From Brochothrix campestris (GTDB lineage: Bacteria > Bacillota > Bacilli > Lactobacillales > Listeriaceae), in NCBI RefSeq assembly GCF_046058945.1, contig NZ_CP175511.1, forward strand, positions 434,001-498,000: a stretch of DNA of 64,000 nt, in the 5' to 3' direction. The position numbers were made by a program, and so were the translations under genes. The notes under the pieces were generated by a model. The model searched no databases, was not told where the DNA came from, and saw only the letters and a list, made by a program, of their open reading frames with translations. The stretch's first letter is position 1. Every line of letters begins with the position of its first letter. This document shows, piece after piece, positions 7,480 through 16,452 of this stretch.

Positions 7480-8772
7480 GTGAATAAGTACGTTGGTTTT
7501 TTAGCAAGTAAGTTAGCACCTTTAGGTATAAAACTAGGAACACAAAAACACTTAGTTGCTATCCGTGATGGGATTGTCTATTCGATGCCGTTAGTAATGA
7601 TTGGGTCACTGTTCTTAATTATTTCCAATTTACCGATTCCTGGATACAGCGAGTTTTTAAACAATACAAGTGATTTGATGGTATGGTTTAATAAAATTGT
7701 AGATGGCTCATTTGGTGCGATGGGACTAGTCGCCAGTTTTTCGATAGCCTATAGTCTTGCGCATCAGTACAAAATTGATGGGATTTCAACGGGGATTATT
7801 TCATTATCCTCATTTTTAATTGTGACACCTAATATACTAGACAGCACTGATGCCGCGGGTGTACCGCTCCTGTTTTTGGGAAGCCGTGGATTGTTTATCG
7901 CAATGTTGATTGGTCTATTATCAGCGGAAATATTTAGATGGTTTGTTAAAAAGAACATCCGAATTAAAATGCCCGATTCTGTACCACCGGCAGTATCTCA
8001 ATCGTTCTCTGCCTTAATTCCTGGTTTTGCGATTATTTTGTTTTTTGCATTGATTTATCAAGCATTGAATATGTTTGATATTACAAATATTCACGATTTA
8101 ATTTTAATTATTTTTAATAAGCCGCTAACCTTTTTGGGTGGCACGTTATTTGGCACGATGATTGCTGTGAGTTTAAATTCTATCTTTTGGTTTATTGGCC
8201 TTCATGGTGGAAACATTGTTGGTTCGGTCATGGGACCTATTTGGTTAATGAATACTGATGATAACAGAATAGCGTTTCAAGCAGGCAAAGAAATGCCGCA
8301 TATTTTCACATCGACCTTTACGGATGCATTTGTTTATATCGGTGGGGGAGGGGCTATATTTGCTTTAGTATTCTTGCTCTTTTTCTTCTCGAAAAGTAAA
8401 GAAGGTAAGACGATGGGGAAATTGAGTTTCTTCCCAGATATTTTCAATGTTGGAGAACCAGCAATGTTTGGGATTCCAATTGTTATGAAGCCAATTTTAT
8501 TCTTACCCTTTGTGCTTGCACCGATGGCGAATACAGTGATTGCCTATATCGCAATGTCCTCTGGACTGGTTGCTAAAACAGTCGGGATAGCCATTCCATG
8601 GACAACACCACCATTAATCAGCGGTTATCTTGCTACAGGCGGAGATATAACGGGATCGATTTTACAAGTAGTCATAATTGTAATTGATATCTTAATTTAC
8701 TTCCCGTTCTTTAAGATGTTAGATAATGAAAAAATGAAAATTGAGAGTTTCTCGAAAGGAATGGACAAATGA
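7480..8772 (+). CDS. PTS EIIC permease, lactose/cellobiose family
   Basis: The product is 430 aa from GTG 7480, with TAGGAGGAG upstream. It shows the EIIC text of the cellobiose/lichenan class: KHLVAIRDGIVYSMPLVMIGS near the N terminus, RIKMPDSVPPAVSQSF, WFIGLHGGNIV, NVGEPAMFGIPIVMKP and PWTTPPLISGYLATGGD. It forms the membrane channel that takes up a beta-glucoside-like sugar with phosphorylation. No EIIA or EIIB gene is nearby, so phosphoryl transfer must come from proteins encoded elsewhere. It overlaps the next gene by 4 nt (ATGA). Confidence 0.92.
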   Translation: MNKYVGFLASKLAPLGIKLGTQKHLVAIRDGIVYSMPLVMIGSLFLIISNLPIPGYSEFLNNTSDLMVWFNKIVDGSFGAMGLVASFSIAYSLAHQYKIDGISTGIISLSSFLIVTPNILDSTDAAGVPLLFLGSRGLFIAMLIGLLSAEIFRWFVKKNIRIKMPDSVPPAVSQSFSALIPGFAIILFFALIYQALNMFDITNIHDLILIIFNKPLTFLGGTLFGTMIAVSLNSIFWFIGLHGGNIVGSVMGPIWLMNTDDNRIAFQAGKEMPHIFTSTFTDAFVYIGGGGAIFALVFLLFFFSKSKEGKTMGKLSFFPDIFNVGEPAMFGIPIVMKPILFLPFVLAPMANTVIAYIAMSSGLVAKTVGIAIPWTTPPLISGYLATGGDITGSILQVVIIVIDILIYFPFFKMLDNEKMKIESFSKGMDK

Positions 8773-9668
8773 AAAGACTATTGAATTGTCAGGCAAGTGA
8801 CTTTAAGAAGATGAAGGGAGCCGATTTGAAACGAGCAATTTTAGCGAGTGAAGGTCGGACAGTCTGTTCTGAAAATGTGGTTATGAGTCAACCTTATGAT
8901 TCGAATATTACAAATGCTGAAGTTGCAAAAAGTTTTGGAGCGGATTTGATTCTATTAAATGCATTTGATTGTATTCATCCTATTGTAAATGGTCTAGGGG
9001 AAAACACTACCAATCCAGTGCAACAATTAAAGGATTTAACGGGACGTCCAATCGGAATTAACTTAGAGCCTGTAGATGAAACAGCGGAACTGTTAGAATA
9101 TAAAACAGAGCTGGAATCAGGGCGGATATGCTCAGTTGCAACGATTCAGAAAGCACAGGCATTAGGTGTTGATTTCATTTGCTTAACAGGGAATCCAGGA
9201 ACGGGTGTAACTAATAAAGAAATTAAACGAGCGATTAAGACTGTAAAAGAACATTTTGATGGTTTAGTCATTGCTGGTAAGATGCATGGTGCAGGTGTTA
9301 ATGAATCGGTTTTACCAGATGATGAAACAATTGATGCTTTTATTGCGAGTGGTGCGGATGTTATTTTAGTACCAGCTTTAGGTACAGTTGCAGGTGTGAC
9401 AGAACAAGAATTTCATGTGGTTGTTAAAAAAATTAGAGCAGCAGGAGCTTTAGTGATGTCGGCGATAGGTACGAGTCAAGAATCATCGTCGCAACATGTG
9501 ATAGAAGAGATTGCATTGAAAAATAAAATGGCAGGAGTCGACATTCAACATATTGGTGATGCAGGTGTTGGTGGAATGGCACCACCGCAAAACATCTTTG
9601 CACTATCTGTTGCAATTCGAGGATTACGCCATACAGTGAGTATGATGGCACGTTCGATAAAACGTTAG
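8769..9668 (+). CDS. DUF7916-like TIM-barrel protein of PTS operons
   Basis: The product is 299 aa. From memory this family sits next to cellobiose-type EIIC genes and has been loosely labelled PEP phosphonomutase or HAD-like; its reaction is not established. Visible features are a conserved N terminus (RLLNCQASDFKKMKGADLKRAILASEGRTV), repeated beta-alpha units ending in short Gly/Asp loops (GADLILLNAFDC, PIGINLEP, GVDFICLTGNPGTGV, VIAGKMHGAGV, GADVILVPALGTVAGV), and a late HIGDAGVGGMAPPQN loop suited to phosphate binding. These are consistent with a (beta/alpha)8 enzyme acting on a phosphosugar. Coupled translation with EIIC suggests it handles the imported product. Confidence 0.75.
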   Translation: MKRLLNCQASDFKKMKGADLKRAILASEGRTVCSENVVMSQPYDSNITNAEVAKSFGADLILLNAFDCIHPIVNGLGENTTNPVQQLKDLTGRPIGINLEPVDETAELLEYKTELESGRICSVATIQKAQALGVDFICLTGNPGTGVTNKEIKRAIKTVKEHFDGLVIAGKMHGAGVNESVLPDDETIDAFIASGADVILVPALGTVAGVTEQEFHVVVKKIRAAGALVMSAIGTSQESSSQHVIEEIALKNKMAGVDIQHIGDAGVGGMAPPQNIFALSVAIRGLRHTVSMMARSIKR

Positions 9669-9688
9669 AAGTAATACGTGTAAGACAG

Positions 9689-9730
9689 AAGACAGGCGAG
9701 TAGTTGCATTCAACTACTCGCCTGTCTTTT
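9689..9730. terminator. Bidirectional Rho-independent terminator
   Basis: AAGACAGGCGAGTAGTTG (9689-9706), a 4-nt loop and its exact complement ending in TTTT form an 18-bp stem. It serves the EIIC/DUF7916 operon and the convergent dus gene. Confidence 0.93.
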
Positions 9731-9732
9731 GC

Positions 9733-10728
9733 TTATTTATCTTCACCAATCTCTTCAATCGGTTGTTGCAGTGCTTCATTCACTAAGGCGCGAACAGCAT
9801 CAGTTGACTTGGTGTTCATCAAAGCATTGCGTAGTTCGGCTGCGCCTTTGAAGCCGCGTACATAAATTTTAAAGAAACGGTGCATATGTGTAAAGGGACG
9901 AGGTTCGGTTATTTTTGCATAGTGATCATAAAGGTCAACTTGCAACAACAATAAGTTTAAAAAGTCAGCAGCTGAATGTGCTTGTGGCTCGATCTCGAAA
10001 GCATAAGGGTTTGTGAAAACACCACGGCCAATCATCACACCATCCACACCATATTTTTCGACGAGTGCTAAACCATCGGCACGATTCGCAATGTCGCCAT
10101 TAATCGTTAGCAATGTTTGTGGTGCAATTTCATCACGCAGCTGCTTAATTGCTGGAATCAGTTCGTAATGCGCATCGACCTTACTCATTTCTTTACGCGT
10201 CCGCAAATGAATCGTTAAGTTAGCAATGTCTTGTTTTAACACATGAGTTAGCCAGTCACGCCATTCATCGATTTGGGTAAAGCCAAGACGTGTTTTGACA
10301 CTAACAGGCAGCCCACCTGTTTTAGCAGCCTGAATAATTTCAGCCGCATTTTCAGGGTAATTGATTAAGCCGGAGCCGCGTCCTTTTGAAACCACGTTTT
10401 GAACGGGGCAGCCCATGTTTAAGTCAACGCCTTTAAAGCCCATTTCTTTCATGCCTATACTCATCTGTGCAAACAATTCGGGTTTGTTACCCCAAATGTG
10501 TGCAACTAACGGCTGCTCATCCTCAGTAAAGGTTAAACGACCACGCACGCTTTCTTTGCCTTTAGGGTGGCAGTAACTTTCCGTATTAGTGAACTCGGTA
10601 AAAAAGACATCGGGTTTGGCAGCTTCACTAATGACGTGTCGAAAGACAACATCGGTCACATCTTCCATTGGTGCTAATATAAAAAACGGCTTTGGTAAAT
10701 CAAGCCAAAAATTGTCTTGCTTAGTCAT
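9733..10728 (-). CDS. dus: tRNA-dihydrouridine synthase
   Basis: The product is 331 aa. It is a flavin TIM-barrel enzyme that reduces uridines in the tRNA D-loop. The family text is clear: FILAPMEDVTDVVFRHVI at the N terminus, GVDLNMGCPVQNVVSKGRGSGL with the proton-donor Cys in the MGCP motif, PVSVKTRLGF, LTIHLRTRKEMSKV, and INGDIANRADGLALVEKYGVDGVMIGRG near the FMN phosphate site. The start has AAGGAG upstream. It stands alone between terminators and is probably housekeeping. Whether it is of the DusB or another bacterial subtype cannot be decided by eye. Confidence 0.92.
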   Translation of the reverse strand: MTKQDNFWLDLPKPFFILAPMEDVTDVVFRHVISEAAKPDVFFTEFTNTESYCHPKGKESVRGRLTFTEDEQPLVAHIWGNKPELFAQMSIGMKEMGFKGVDLNMGCPVQNVVSKGRGSGLINYPENAAEIIQAAKTGGLPVSVKTRLGFTQIDEWRDWLTHVLKQDIANLTIHLRTRKEMSKVDAHYELIPAIKQLRDEIAPQTLLTINGDIANRADGLALVEKYGVDGVMIGRGVFTNPYAFEIEPQAHSAADFLNLLLLQVDLYDHYAKITEPRPFTHMHRFFKIYVRGFKGAAELRNALMNTKSTDAVRALVNEALQQPIEEIGEDK

Positions 10729-10825
10729 TTCATCTTCTCCTTAGTCATTATCTTCTAAATTATACATGCTCATAAATAGTATCATTTTTCGGCGGAACTT
10801 GCACAGACTTTCGCTCATGATGGTC

Positions 10826-11410
10826 TTATTTTTTTTGAATAAAAGCGATGATATTAATGTAGAGAGTCGTTAGTTCCATCGGTGTTTGATCGAGGTCATT
10901 TTGGAGCCACTGTTCAATCAAGCCTAAAAAGGCCGATGTGATAAAGGCGATAAAATAATCAAGTGGTACATTGAGGTTTTGCTGGTAATAGTCGTTTTTG
11001 CTGAGATTAATTTGCACTTTTTCTGCAAAAGCTGCCTTAAAACGAAGGTGAAAACCAGCCCGACCATGGTCACTTAAAAAAATCTTCAGCAAGGGTGATT
11101 GGGTGGCGATAGATCGAAATAAACTGGCCGCTAACAGTTCCTGCTCTTTGGCAAAGGTAGCAGGAGTGGCATAGCGCGCCTGTAACTCGTCAAGATGATT
11201 GCCGATATCAGTAAACAGTTGCTGTTCGACCTTATCGAGGAGGTCGAACTTATCCAGATAATGTAAATAGAACGTGCCGCGGTTAATCTTTGCTGCCGCG
11301 GTAATGTCACCAATCGTAATCGTATCAAATGTTTTCTTACTCATAATGTTAATAAATGCTTCGGTAATAAGTGCTTTCGTGCGCTTATTTTTTTCGATAT
11401 AACGACTCAT
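10826..11410 (-). CDS. TetR/AcrR-family repressor
   Basis: The product is 194 aa from ATG 11410, with AGAGGTG just upstream; an earlier in-frame ATG at 11476 lies beyond the operator region and has no ribosome site. The N-terminal HTH reads TKALITEAFINIMSKKTFDTITIGDITAAAKINRGTFYLHYLDKFDLL, typical of TetR. The C-terminal ligand domain is not assignable. It is divergent from the ABC-2/YhgE-like gene at 11535. Two nearly identical palindromes between them (11431-11445 and 11498-11512) are likely its operators, so it probably represses itself and that gene. Confidence 0.9.
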   Translation of the reverse strand: MSRYIEKNKRTKALITEAFINIMSKKTFDTITIGDITAAAKINRGTFYLHYLDKFDLLDKVEQQLFTDIGNHLDELQARYATPATFAKEQELLAASLFRSIATQSPLLKIFLSDHGRAGFHLRFKAAFAEKVQINLSKNDYYQQNLNVPLDYFIAFITSAFLGLIEQWLQNDLDQTPMELTTLYINIIAFIQKK

Positions 11411-11430
11411 AAACACCTCTTTCTCAAAAA

Positions 11431-11445
11431 TGAACAAGTTGTTCA
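11431..11445. promoter_or_regulatory. TetR operator O1
   Basis: TGAACAAGTTGTTCA is a 15-bp palindrome, symmetric except for the central base, about 20 nt upstream of the TetR start. Confidence 0.65.
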
Positions 11446-11497
11446 CTTTTGTTGATTGCTTTGGTTTGTTGCTCATTATATGATAATAACATAAAAA

Positions 11498-11512
11498 TAA
11501 ACAAGTTGTTCA
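11498..11512. promoter_or_regulatory. TetR operator O2
   Basis: TAAACAAGTTGTTCA repeats O1 with one change and lies 22 nt before the start of the divergent membrane-protein gene. Two copies of one palindrome in a divergent intergenic region point to shared control. Confidence 0.65.
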
Positions 11513-11534
11513 AATTTGGAAGGGGATAGTTAAC

Positions 11535-12668
11535 GTGCGATTATTTAAAGAAAAATTAGCCTGGGCGGCACCGATTGCGGTTATTTTAATCATTGCTTTA
11601 TTTTCGGTCAACCTCTTTGTGCAAGGGGATCCACAAATTAAAAATTTACCGGTTGCATTGATTGTGAATGATGAAGGTAAAAACGTCGATGCGGTTAAAA
11701 CAGCCGTGAAAAACATGAGCCAAGGCGTCGATGGTGCAGAGCCAGTGATTGCTTTTACAACTGAAAAAGAGGCTGATATTGACACGCTCTTTAATGACAA
11801 AACCTATTATGCGGCCTTAGTTGTTCCAAAAGGCTATCATGATGCACTGACAGATGCGGTTAAAAATAAGCAACCAGCAACCTTAAAAGTGTATGTGAAC
11901 CAAGGATACAATGCGACGGGGGCCAATGCGGCAAAAACGGCCTTAACAGCACTCGTTAATCAAATGAGTCAACAGTATTCAACAACCTTTATTAAACAAC
12001 TAGGGGATAAACAAATTGATGCGGCTGATGCAACCGTGCTGGCGAATCCAATTGTGGCACAAGATAAAGTCTTTAATGCTGTGACAGCAAAAACAGCCAA
12101 TGGGAGTGCACCGTTATTAATGGCGATGCCAGCTTGGGTCGGTGCTTTAATCGGTGGCTTCATCGTCTTTTTAGCAACCGCAAGCATTGTAAAAAAAGAA
12201 CGCTTGAACCGGTCACAAGTGCTACGCTTAATGAGCAATCAACTGCTGTTTGGGATTATCATCGCCTTATTCTCAGGCTTTACAGTCGCAACCATCGGCA
12301 CAATTGCGGATATTGCGATGCCGAGCTATTTATTAGTGGCGCTATTCGTGTCATTTGCTGCTTTCTGTTTCTACTTACTCGTTTCAGCGGTAACCGCGTG
12401 GATCGGCAAACCAGCCATTACGCTTTTCATGGTGGTAATGTTATTAGGCATGGGTGTCATTATGATGCCACCTGAAATGCTTCCTGATTTCTTCGTCAAC
12501 TTTGTTCGTCCATGGATTCCCATCCGCTTTGCTGCTGAAGGCTTACGTGATATTTTCTACTTCGGTAGCGGCTTCTATACTGGTCATTCATTTAATGTGA
12601 TTGCCGGCATTGGAATCGTTGGTTTAATCGTCTTTGTGTTATCAGGATTTAAACGACAAAATCGTTAA
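11535..12668 (+). CDS. YhgE/Pip-like ABC-2 type membrane protein (DUF3533-like)
   Basis: The product is 377 aa from GTG 11535, with GGAAGGGG 9 nt upstream. One N-terminal TM (about residues 8-28) is followed by an extracytoplasmic domain of about 160 residues (NLPVALIVNDEGKNVDAVK, TYYAALVVPKGYHDAL). Five to six C-terminal TM segments start at AMPAWVGALIGGFIVFLATAS. This is the ABC-2 permease/phage-infection-protein layout. Such proteins, under an adjacent TetR repressor, are often induced by toxic lipophilic compounds and take part in export or envelope stress. No ATPase gene is adjacent. The substrate is unknown. Confidence 0.82.
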   Translation: MRLFKEKLAWAAPIAVILIIALFSVNLFVQGDPQIKNLPVALIVNDEGKNVDAVKTAVKNMSQGVDGAEPVIAFTTEKEADIDTLFNDKTYYAALVVPKGYHDALTDAVKNKQPATLKVYVNQGYNATGANAAKTALTALVNQMSQQYSTTFIKQLGDKQIDAADATVLANPIVAQDKVFNAVTAKTANGSAPLLMAMPAWVGALIGGFIVFLATASIVKKERLNRSQVLRLMSNQLLFGIIIALFSGFTVATIGTIADIAMPSYLLVALFVSFAAFCFYLLVSAVTAWIGKPAITLFMVVMLLGMGVIMMPPEMLPDFFVNFVRPWIPIRFAAEGLRDIFYFGSGFYTGHSFNVIAGIGIVGLIVFVLSGFKRQNR

Positions 12669-12670
12669 AT

Positions 12671-12709
12671 AAAATGCCCCCGTAACGTTTTGGTTACGGG
12701 GGCGTTTTA
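12671..12709. terminator. Bidirectional terminator
   Basis: A GC-rich stem GCCCCCGTAAC / GTTACGGGGGC with a short loop is flanked by AAAA and TTTT. It lies between the convergent YhgE-like and GH1 genes. Confidence 0.93.
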
Positions 12710-12724
12710 TGTCTAAAAAGCTAT

Positions 12725-14098
12725 TTAAAAACCATTGTTCTCACTGACTGTTTTAAACCAGAGACCACTTTTTTTGAGCGAACGCTCATACGGAGCGTTT
12801 AAAGCCATCCGATAAAAACCATAGCGATTAGTATAGCCGTTAAGCCATGACCAACAGTCAACAAAGGTCCACGTATGATAGCCAAAACAGTTGCTGCCAG
12901 CAGCAATGCCACGATGTAATTGTCGCAAATGATCCTGCATAAAAGTAATGCGGTAATCATCTTCAATCATGCCAGCAGCGTTCATGAAGCGGTCCTCATC
13001 GGCCACGCCCATCCCATTTTCAGCCACGTACCACGGAATGTTGTGATACTCATCTTTAATCATCACAGCCATGTCATAGAGTGCTTCGGGGTATATTTCC
13101 CACCCACGGTAATGGTTCATTTTTTTGGCAGGCCAATCATAAGGACTGTAAAAATCTGCCGGCATTTGCGCAGGGGATTTTGGCTGTGTCGGCGCTTGCA
13201 CCCGGCGTGGTTGGTAATAGTTAAGGCCGAGAAAATCAACGGGATTAGCAGCGATGCGAGCTGCATCACCATCTTCGGTTAGTGGCATGAGCTGATGTTC
13301 GCTCAATAAGGCAATCAAGGCTGGCGGAAAGTGTCCAAGCACACAAGGGTCGAGAAAACTTTTGCTATTAAGGAGATCGGCCGCATCTTTTGCGCGTTGA
13401 TCGGCCGCTGATTCACTGCGAGCATAGGTTGGTGAAATGTTAAGAATTATTCCAATTGAGCCTTTGAAACCACCGGTTTTAAAGGCTTCAACAGCGGCAA
13501 TATGGGCCATTAGCGTATGGTAGCCGACTTGGACAGCTTTTTTTAAATCGACCACTGCTGGATAATGATAACCGAATAAGTAGCCACATTCAACATGAAC
13601 AATCGGTTCATTAAAAGTCGTCCATTGTGGCACGAGATCGCCAAAAAGGTCAAAGGCAGTCTGTGCATAAAAGGCGAAGGCATTAACCGATTCACGAGTT
13701 TCCCATCCACCTTTTTCCATCAACCACCATGGCATATCGAAATGAAAGAGGTTAATAATGGGGTGGATGTGAGCCTTATTAAGGGCTTTAAAATAGTCGC
13801 GGTAATAAGAAACAGCTTCTTCATTGATGTTTTTTCCGTCAGGCAATAAGCGAGTCCATGAGATGGATGTGCGATAAGAAGTCAGGCCAATTGCTTGCAT
13901 CCGCTTAATATCATCAGCATAGCATTCATAGACATTAGAGGTGATAGCGGGGCCTTGATTCGGTTGGAAGTTAGCTGGTGCAAGCTCATACCATTTATCC
14001 CAAGTTGAGGGGCTTTTTCCGTTTAAGAGGGCATGTCCTTCGGTTTGGGGAGCAGAGGCGGCAGCGCCCCATAAAAAATTAGTTGGAAACTGGTACAT
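12725..14098 (-). CDS. GH1 beta-glycosidase (beta-glucosidase or 6-phospho-beta-glucosidase)
   Basis: The product is 457 aa from ATG 14098, with GTGAGG 6 nt upstream; the GTG at 14110 lies in that ribosome site. The GH1 start motif FPTNFLWGAAASAPQTEG, the acid/base Glu164 in TFNEPIV and the nucleophile Glu360 in AENGMG are all present. The C-terminal loop that binds the 6-phosphate in phospho-glucosidases (usually S...KRYG) here reads SWLNGYTNRYGF, with Asn where Lys is expected. The enzyme may therefore prefer unphosphorylated substrate. The gene overlaps the upstream GH29 fucosidase gene by 20 nt and belongs to the EIIC-LacI-GH29-GH1 operon, suggesting joint breakdown of a fucosylated beta-glycoside. 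Confidence 0.9.
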   Translation of the reverse strand: MYQFPTNFLWGAAASAPQTEGHALLNGKSPSTWDKWYELAPANFQPNQGPAITSNVYECYADDIKRMQAIGLTSYRTSISWTRLLPDGKNINEEAVSYYRDYFKALNKAHIHPIINLFHFDMPWWLMEKGGWETRESVNAFAFYAQTAFDLFGDLVPQWTTFNEPIVHVECGYLFGYHYPAVVDLKKAVQVGYHTLMAHIAAVEAFKTGGFKGSIGIILNISPTYARSESAADQRAKDAADLLNSKSFLDPCVLGHFPPALIALLSEHQLMPLTEDGDAARIAANPVDFLGLNYYQPRRVQAPTQPKSPAQMPADFYSPYDWPAKKMNHYRGWEIYPEALYDMAVMIKDEYHNIPWYVAENGMGVADEDRFMNAAGMIEDDYRITFMQDHLRQLHRGIAAGSNCFGYHTWTFVDCWSWLNGYTNRYGFYRMALNAPYERSLKKSGLWFKTVSENNGF

Positions 14099-15425
14099 AA
14101 GAGACCTCACTTTCTAATAGTAGTGTTAAAGCAGTAATTGATGTGGCAGCTGGAAGAGTAACTTGTCCTTTTATAATGCAGAGACTTTCACCTGTATCAG
14201 TTACCAGACATTGGCTTAGCGGACTGTTGAGTTGCAAATCAGCTAATGTCAAGCTAGTAGCTGTTGGCTGTGGTAATAAAAAGGCGAACACTTTGTTCTC
14301 CTTTTGAGTGAAATACCAAGGGTCAAGGGCCTTGATGTTAAAGGGACGGGTGCCATAAATACCGTCACCAAATCGTTTGAGCCACGCGCCAAATTCGCTC
14401 AGAAGCTGCTGCGCCTCCAAAGGTAAAGAGCCATCTGGTTTAGGACCGATGCCAAAAATCACATTGCCACCCAGTGCTACGATTTTTACGAGCGTTTCCA
14501 GCAATTCAGCGAAGGATTTATAGGTGTCATTCGGCACGTACCCCCAATTTTTGGCAAAGGGAATATTGCTTTCCCAAGCTTTAAGCGGTAATTCAGTCGG
14601 AATCTGACGTTCCGGCGTAACGTAGTTTTCAAAGGCACCGCCAATCGTACGGTCAACAACGAGCAGATTCGGTTGCAATTGCCGTAATTGTGGCACGAGT
14701 GTTGTCATATCAAGCTGTTCGTTGTTGGCACGATTCACCCAACCACCATCAAGCCACAGAATGTCTAATTCGCCGTAGTTTTGGCACAGTTCAGTCAATT
14801 GCGCAGCAACAAAGTCGTTAAACTTTTGCCAGAGTGCGGGTTGTTTGAGCGGGTCATAGCTTGCATAACGGCCACGTGGCTCAGAACCGGGCACCCAATA
14901 AGCAGGATGGTGCCAATCGGCTTTAGAGTAATAAGCACCAACGGCCAGCTGTTCCTTTTTAAAGGCGGTTGCAAGCGCTTTGAAAACATCAGCTGTTGGT
15001 TGGACAGCATAAGGACAGTCAGATGCCGTCATTTTATAGTCAGTCTGCTGTGTATCGTACATTGTAAAGCCATCGTGATGTTTCGTCGTAAACAGCATAT
15101 AGTTAAAACCAGCTGCCTTAATTTGCTGTGCCCAAGCTGTTGCATCAAATTGGAGGGGATTGAACTGCTGATTGAGTCGCCAATAATCTTGACGCAACAC
15201 GTCTAAATCATCACGCCACGGTTTTTTACGGGCCCACTCATCTTCAGCCGATAGTTGCCATGATTCAACAATGCCGGCTTCGCTATAGAGACCCCAATGA
15301 AAAATGACACCGATTTTTTGATCTTTAAACCAGTCAATTTTTTTGGCTAAGCCAGGTGTGAGCGCTTGATACCGTTCTAGCGCTGTATCATCATTTGATT
15401 CAATATCTGCACGGTTAATCGCCAT
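14079..15425 (-). CDS. GH29 alpha-L-fucosidase
   Basis: The product is 448 aa. GH29 markers are WFKDQKIGVIFHWGLYSEAG near the N terminus, AAGFNYMLFTTKHHDGFTMYDT, VGAYYSKADWHHPAY, and the nucleophile Asp226 in ILWLDGGW; a C-terminal beta domain follows. There is no signal peptide, so it acts in the cytoplasm on an imported sugar. GH29 enzymes release L-fucose from alpha-linked fucosides with retention. It starts right behind the LacI gene (stop 15430) and overlaps GH1. No fucose catabolic genes are visible here, so released fucose may be excreted or handled elsewhere. Confidence 0.9.
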   Translation of the reverse strand: MAINRADIESNDDTALERYQALTPGLAKKIDWFKDQKIGVIFHWGLYSEAGIVESWQLSAEDEWARKKPWRDDLDVLRQDYWRLNQQFNPLQFDATAWAQQIKAAGFNYMLFTTKHHDGFTMYDTQQTDYKMTASDCPYAVQPTADVFKALATAFKKEQLAVGAYYSKADWHHPAYWVPGSEPRGRYASYDPLKQPALWQKFNDFVAAQLTELCQNYGELDILWLDGGWVNRANNEQLDMTTLVPQLRQLQPNLLVVDRTIGGAFENYVTPERQIPTELPLKAWESNIPFAKNWGYVPNDTYKSFAELLETLVKIVALGGNVIFGIGPKPDGSLPLEAQQLLSEFGAWLKRFGDGIYGTRPFNIKALDPWYFTQKENKVFAFLLPQPTATSLTLADLQLNSPLSQCLVTDTGESLCIIKGQVTLPAATSITALTLLLESEVSYVPVSN

Positions 15426-15429
15426 CTAA

Positions 15430-16437
15430 TCACTCGCTTTTTAGGTTATTTTTAACAATGGAGTCACGCCATAAAATCGTATTGGTGAGTGTAAAGGTTT
15501 CACTTTTTAAGTGGTCTTGATTGCGAATCTTTTCAAGCAGTCGTTCGACCGCTAATTGACCAATTAGCGGAATCGGTTGTTTGATGACCGTAAGCTGTGG
15601 ATAAAAGATATCACTGGCATCAAAATAATCGTAACTGGCAAACGAAAGAGCACTGCCAATGTGGATTTGTTGTGTATGAATTGTCTGCAACGCCCCCAGT
15701 GACATGTTGTAGTTACAGACGAACACGGCAGTGACTTTTTGTGTGAGCAAATGGGCCATGCCACGGGCACCACTTTCTTTAGAATAATCACCGTAATAAA
15801 TCAGCTCTTCTGCTAACAGCTGTTGCTGTGCTTCAAACGCATCAAGAATGCCTAGAAAACGTTCACGTGCAACATAGTCGGTTTGTGGTGCAACAATTAC
15901 ACCAATCCGCTCGTGTCCGAGCTCAAGCATCTTGGCGAGTACCTTTGTTGTGCTGGCACGATTATCGACGACAATCGAATCGATTTGGGAATTATCGAGT
16001 GGTGTAATCAATGATACGATGGGAAATGGTAAGTGTTTCAACATGTCTAGCTGCGGCCACTGTTGCTCGGCACCGACAATAATTAAGCCATCGATTGCAC
16101 GAGAGGCAAAATAGTTGAGCTTTTTGGGAATCAGTTGTGGATCATCACGGTAATTCGATAATAACAGTGAATAGCCGAGTGGTTCTAATACATCATCAAT
16201 TTTGGCGACAAGAGCAGCACTGAAATTACTTTGCATGTTATTCATTAATAAGCCAATTGTGTGCGTTTCGCTACTTTTTAATCCTTTGGCAAAAAAGTTT
16301 TCTTTGTAATCCAAGGCTTCAATCGCAGCAGCAATTTTTTTGGCGTTTTGAGGTCGCAGTTTATGACCGTTTAAGTAGCCAGAGACACTACCGACAGAAA
16401 CACCGGCCTGTTTGGCGACTTCTTGAATCGTTGCCAT
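15430..16437 (-). CDS. LacI-family repressor of the fucosidase operon
   Basis: The product is 335 aa. The N-terminal LacI HTH and hinge (ATIQEVAKQAGVSVGSVSGYLNGHKLRPQNAKKIAAAIEALDY) are followed by a periplasmic-binding-protein-like sugar domain. It lies inside the operon, between EIIC and GH29, rather than divergent from it. Its likely operator is the 20-bp palindrome at 17819-17838 in front of EIIC. AAAGGTGG precedes the start. The inducer is probably the imported glycoside or its phosphate (inference). Confidence 0.9.
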   Translation of the reverse strand: MATIQEVAKQAGVSVGSVSGYLNGHKLRPQNAKKIAAAIEALDYKENFFAKGLKSSETHTIGLLMNNMQSNFSAALVAKIDDVLEPLGYSLLLSNYRDDPQLIPKKLNYFASRAIDGLIIVGAEQQWPQLDMLKHLPFPIVSLITPLDNSQIDSIVVDNRASTTKVLAKMLELGHERIGVIVAPQTDYVARERFLGILDAFEAQQQLLAEELIYYGDYSKESGARGMAHLLTQKVTAVFVCNYNMSLGALQTIHTQQIHIGSALSFASYDYFDASDIFYPQLTVIKQPIPLIGQLAVERLLEKIRNQDHLKSETFTLTNTILWRDSIVKNNLKSE

Positions 16438-16452
16438 TGAGATTCCACCTTT

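Noticed and set aside
12134..12475. Plus-strand 113-codon ORF inside the YhgE-like gene
   Set aside because: It is an out-of-frame shadow with Cys/Arg-rich composition and no ribosome site.
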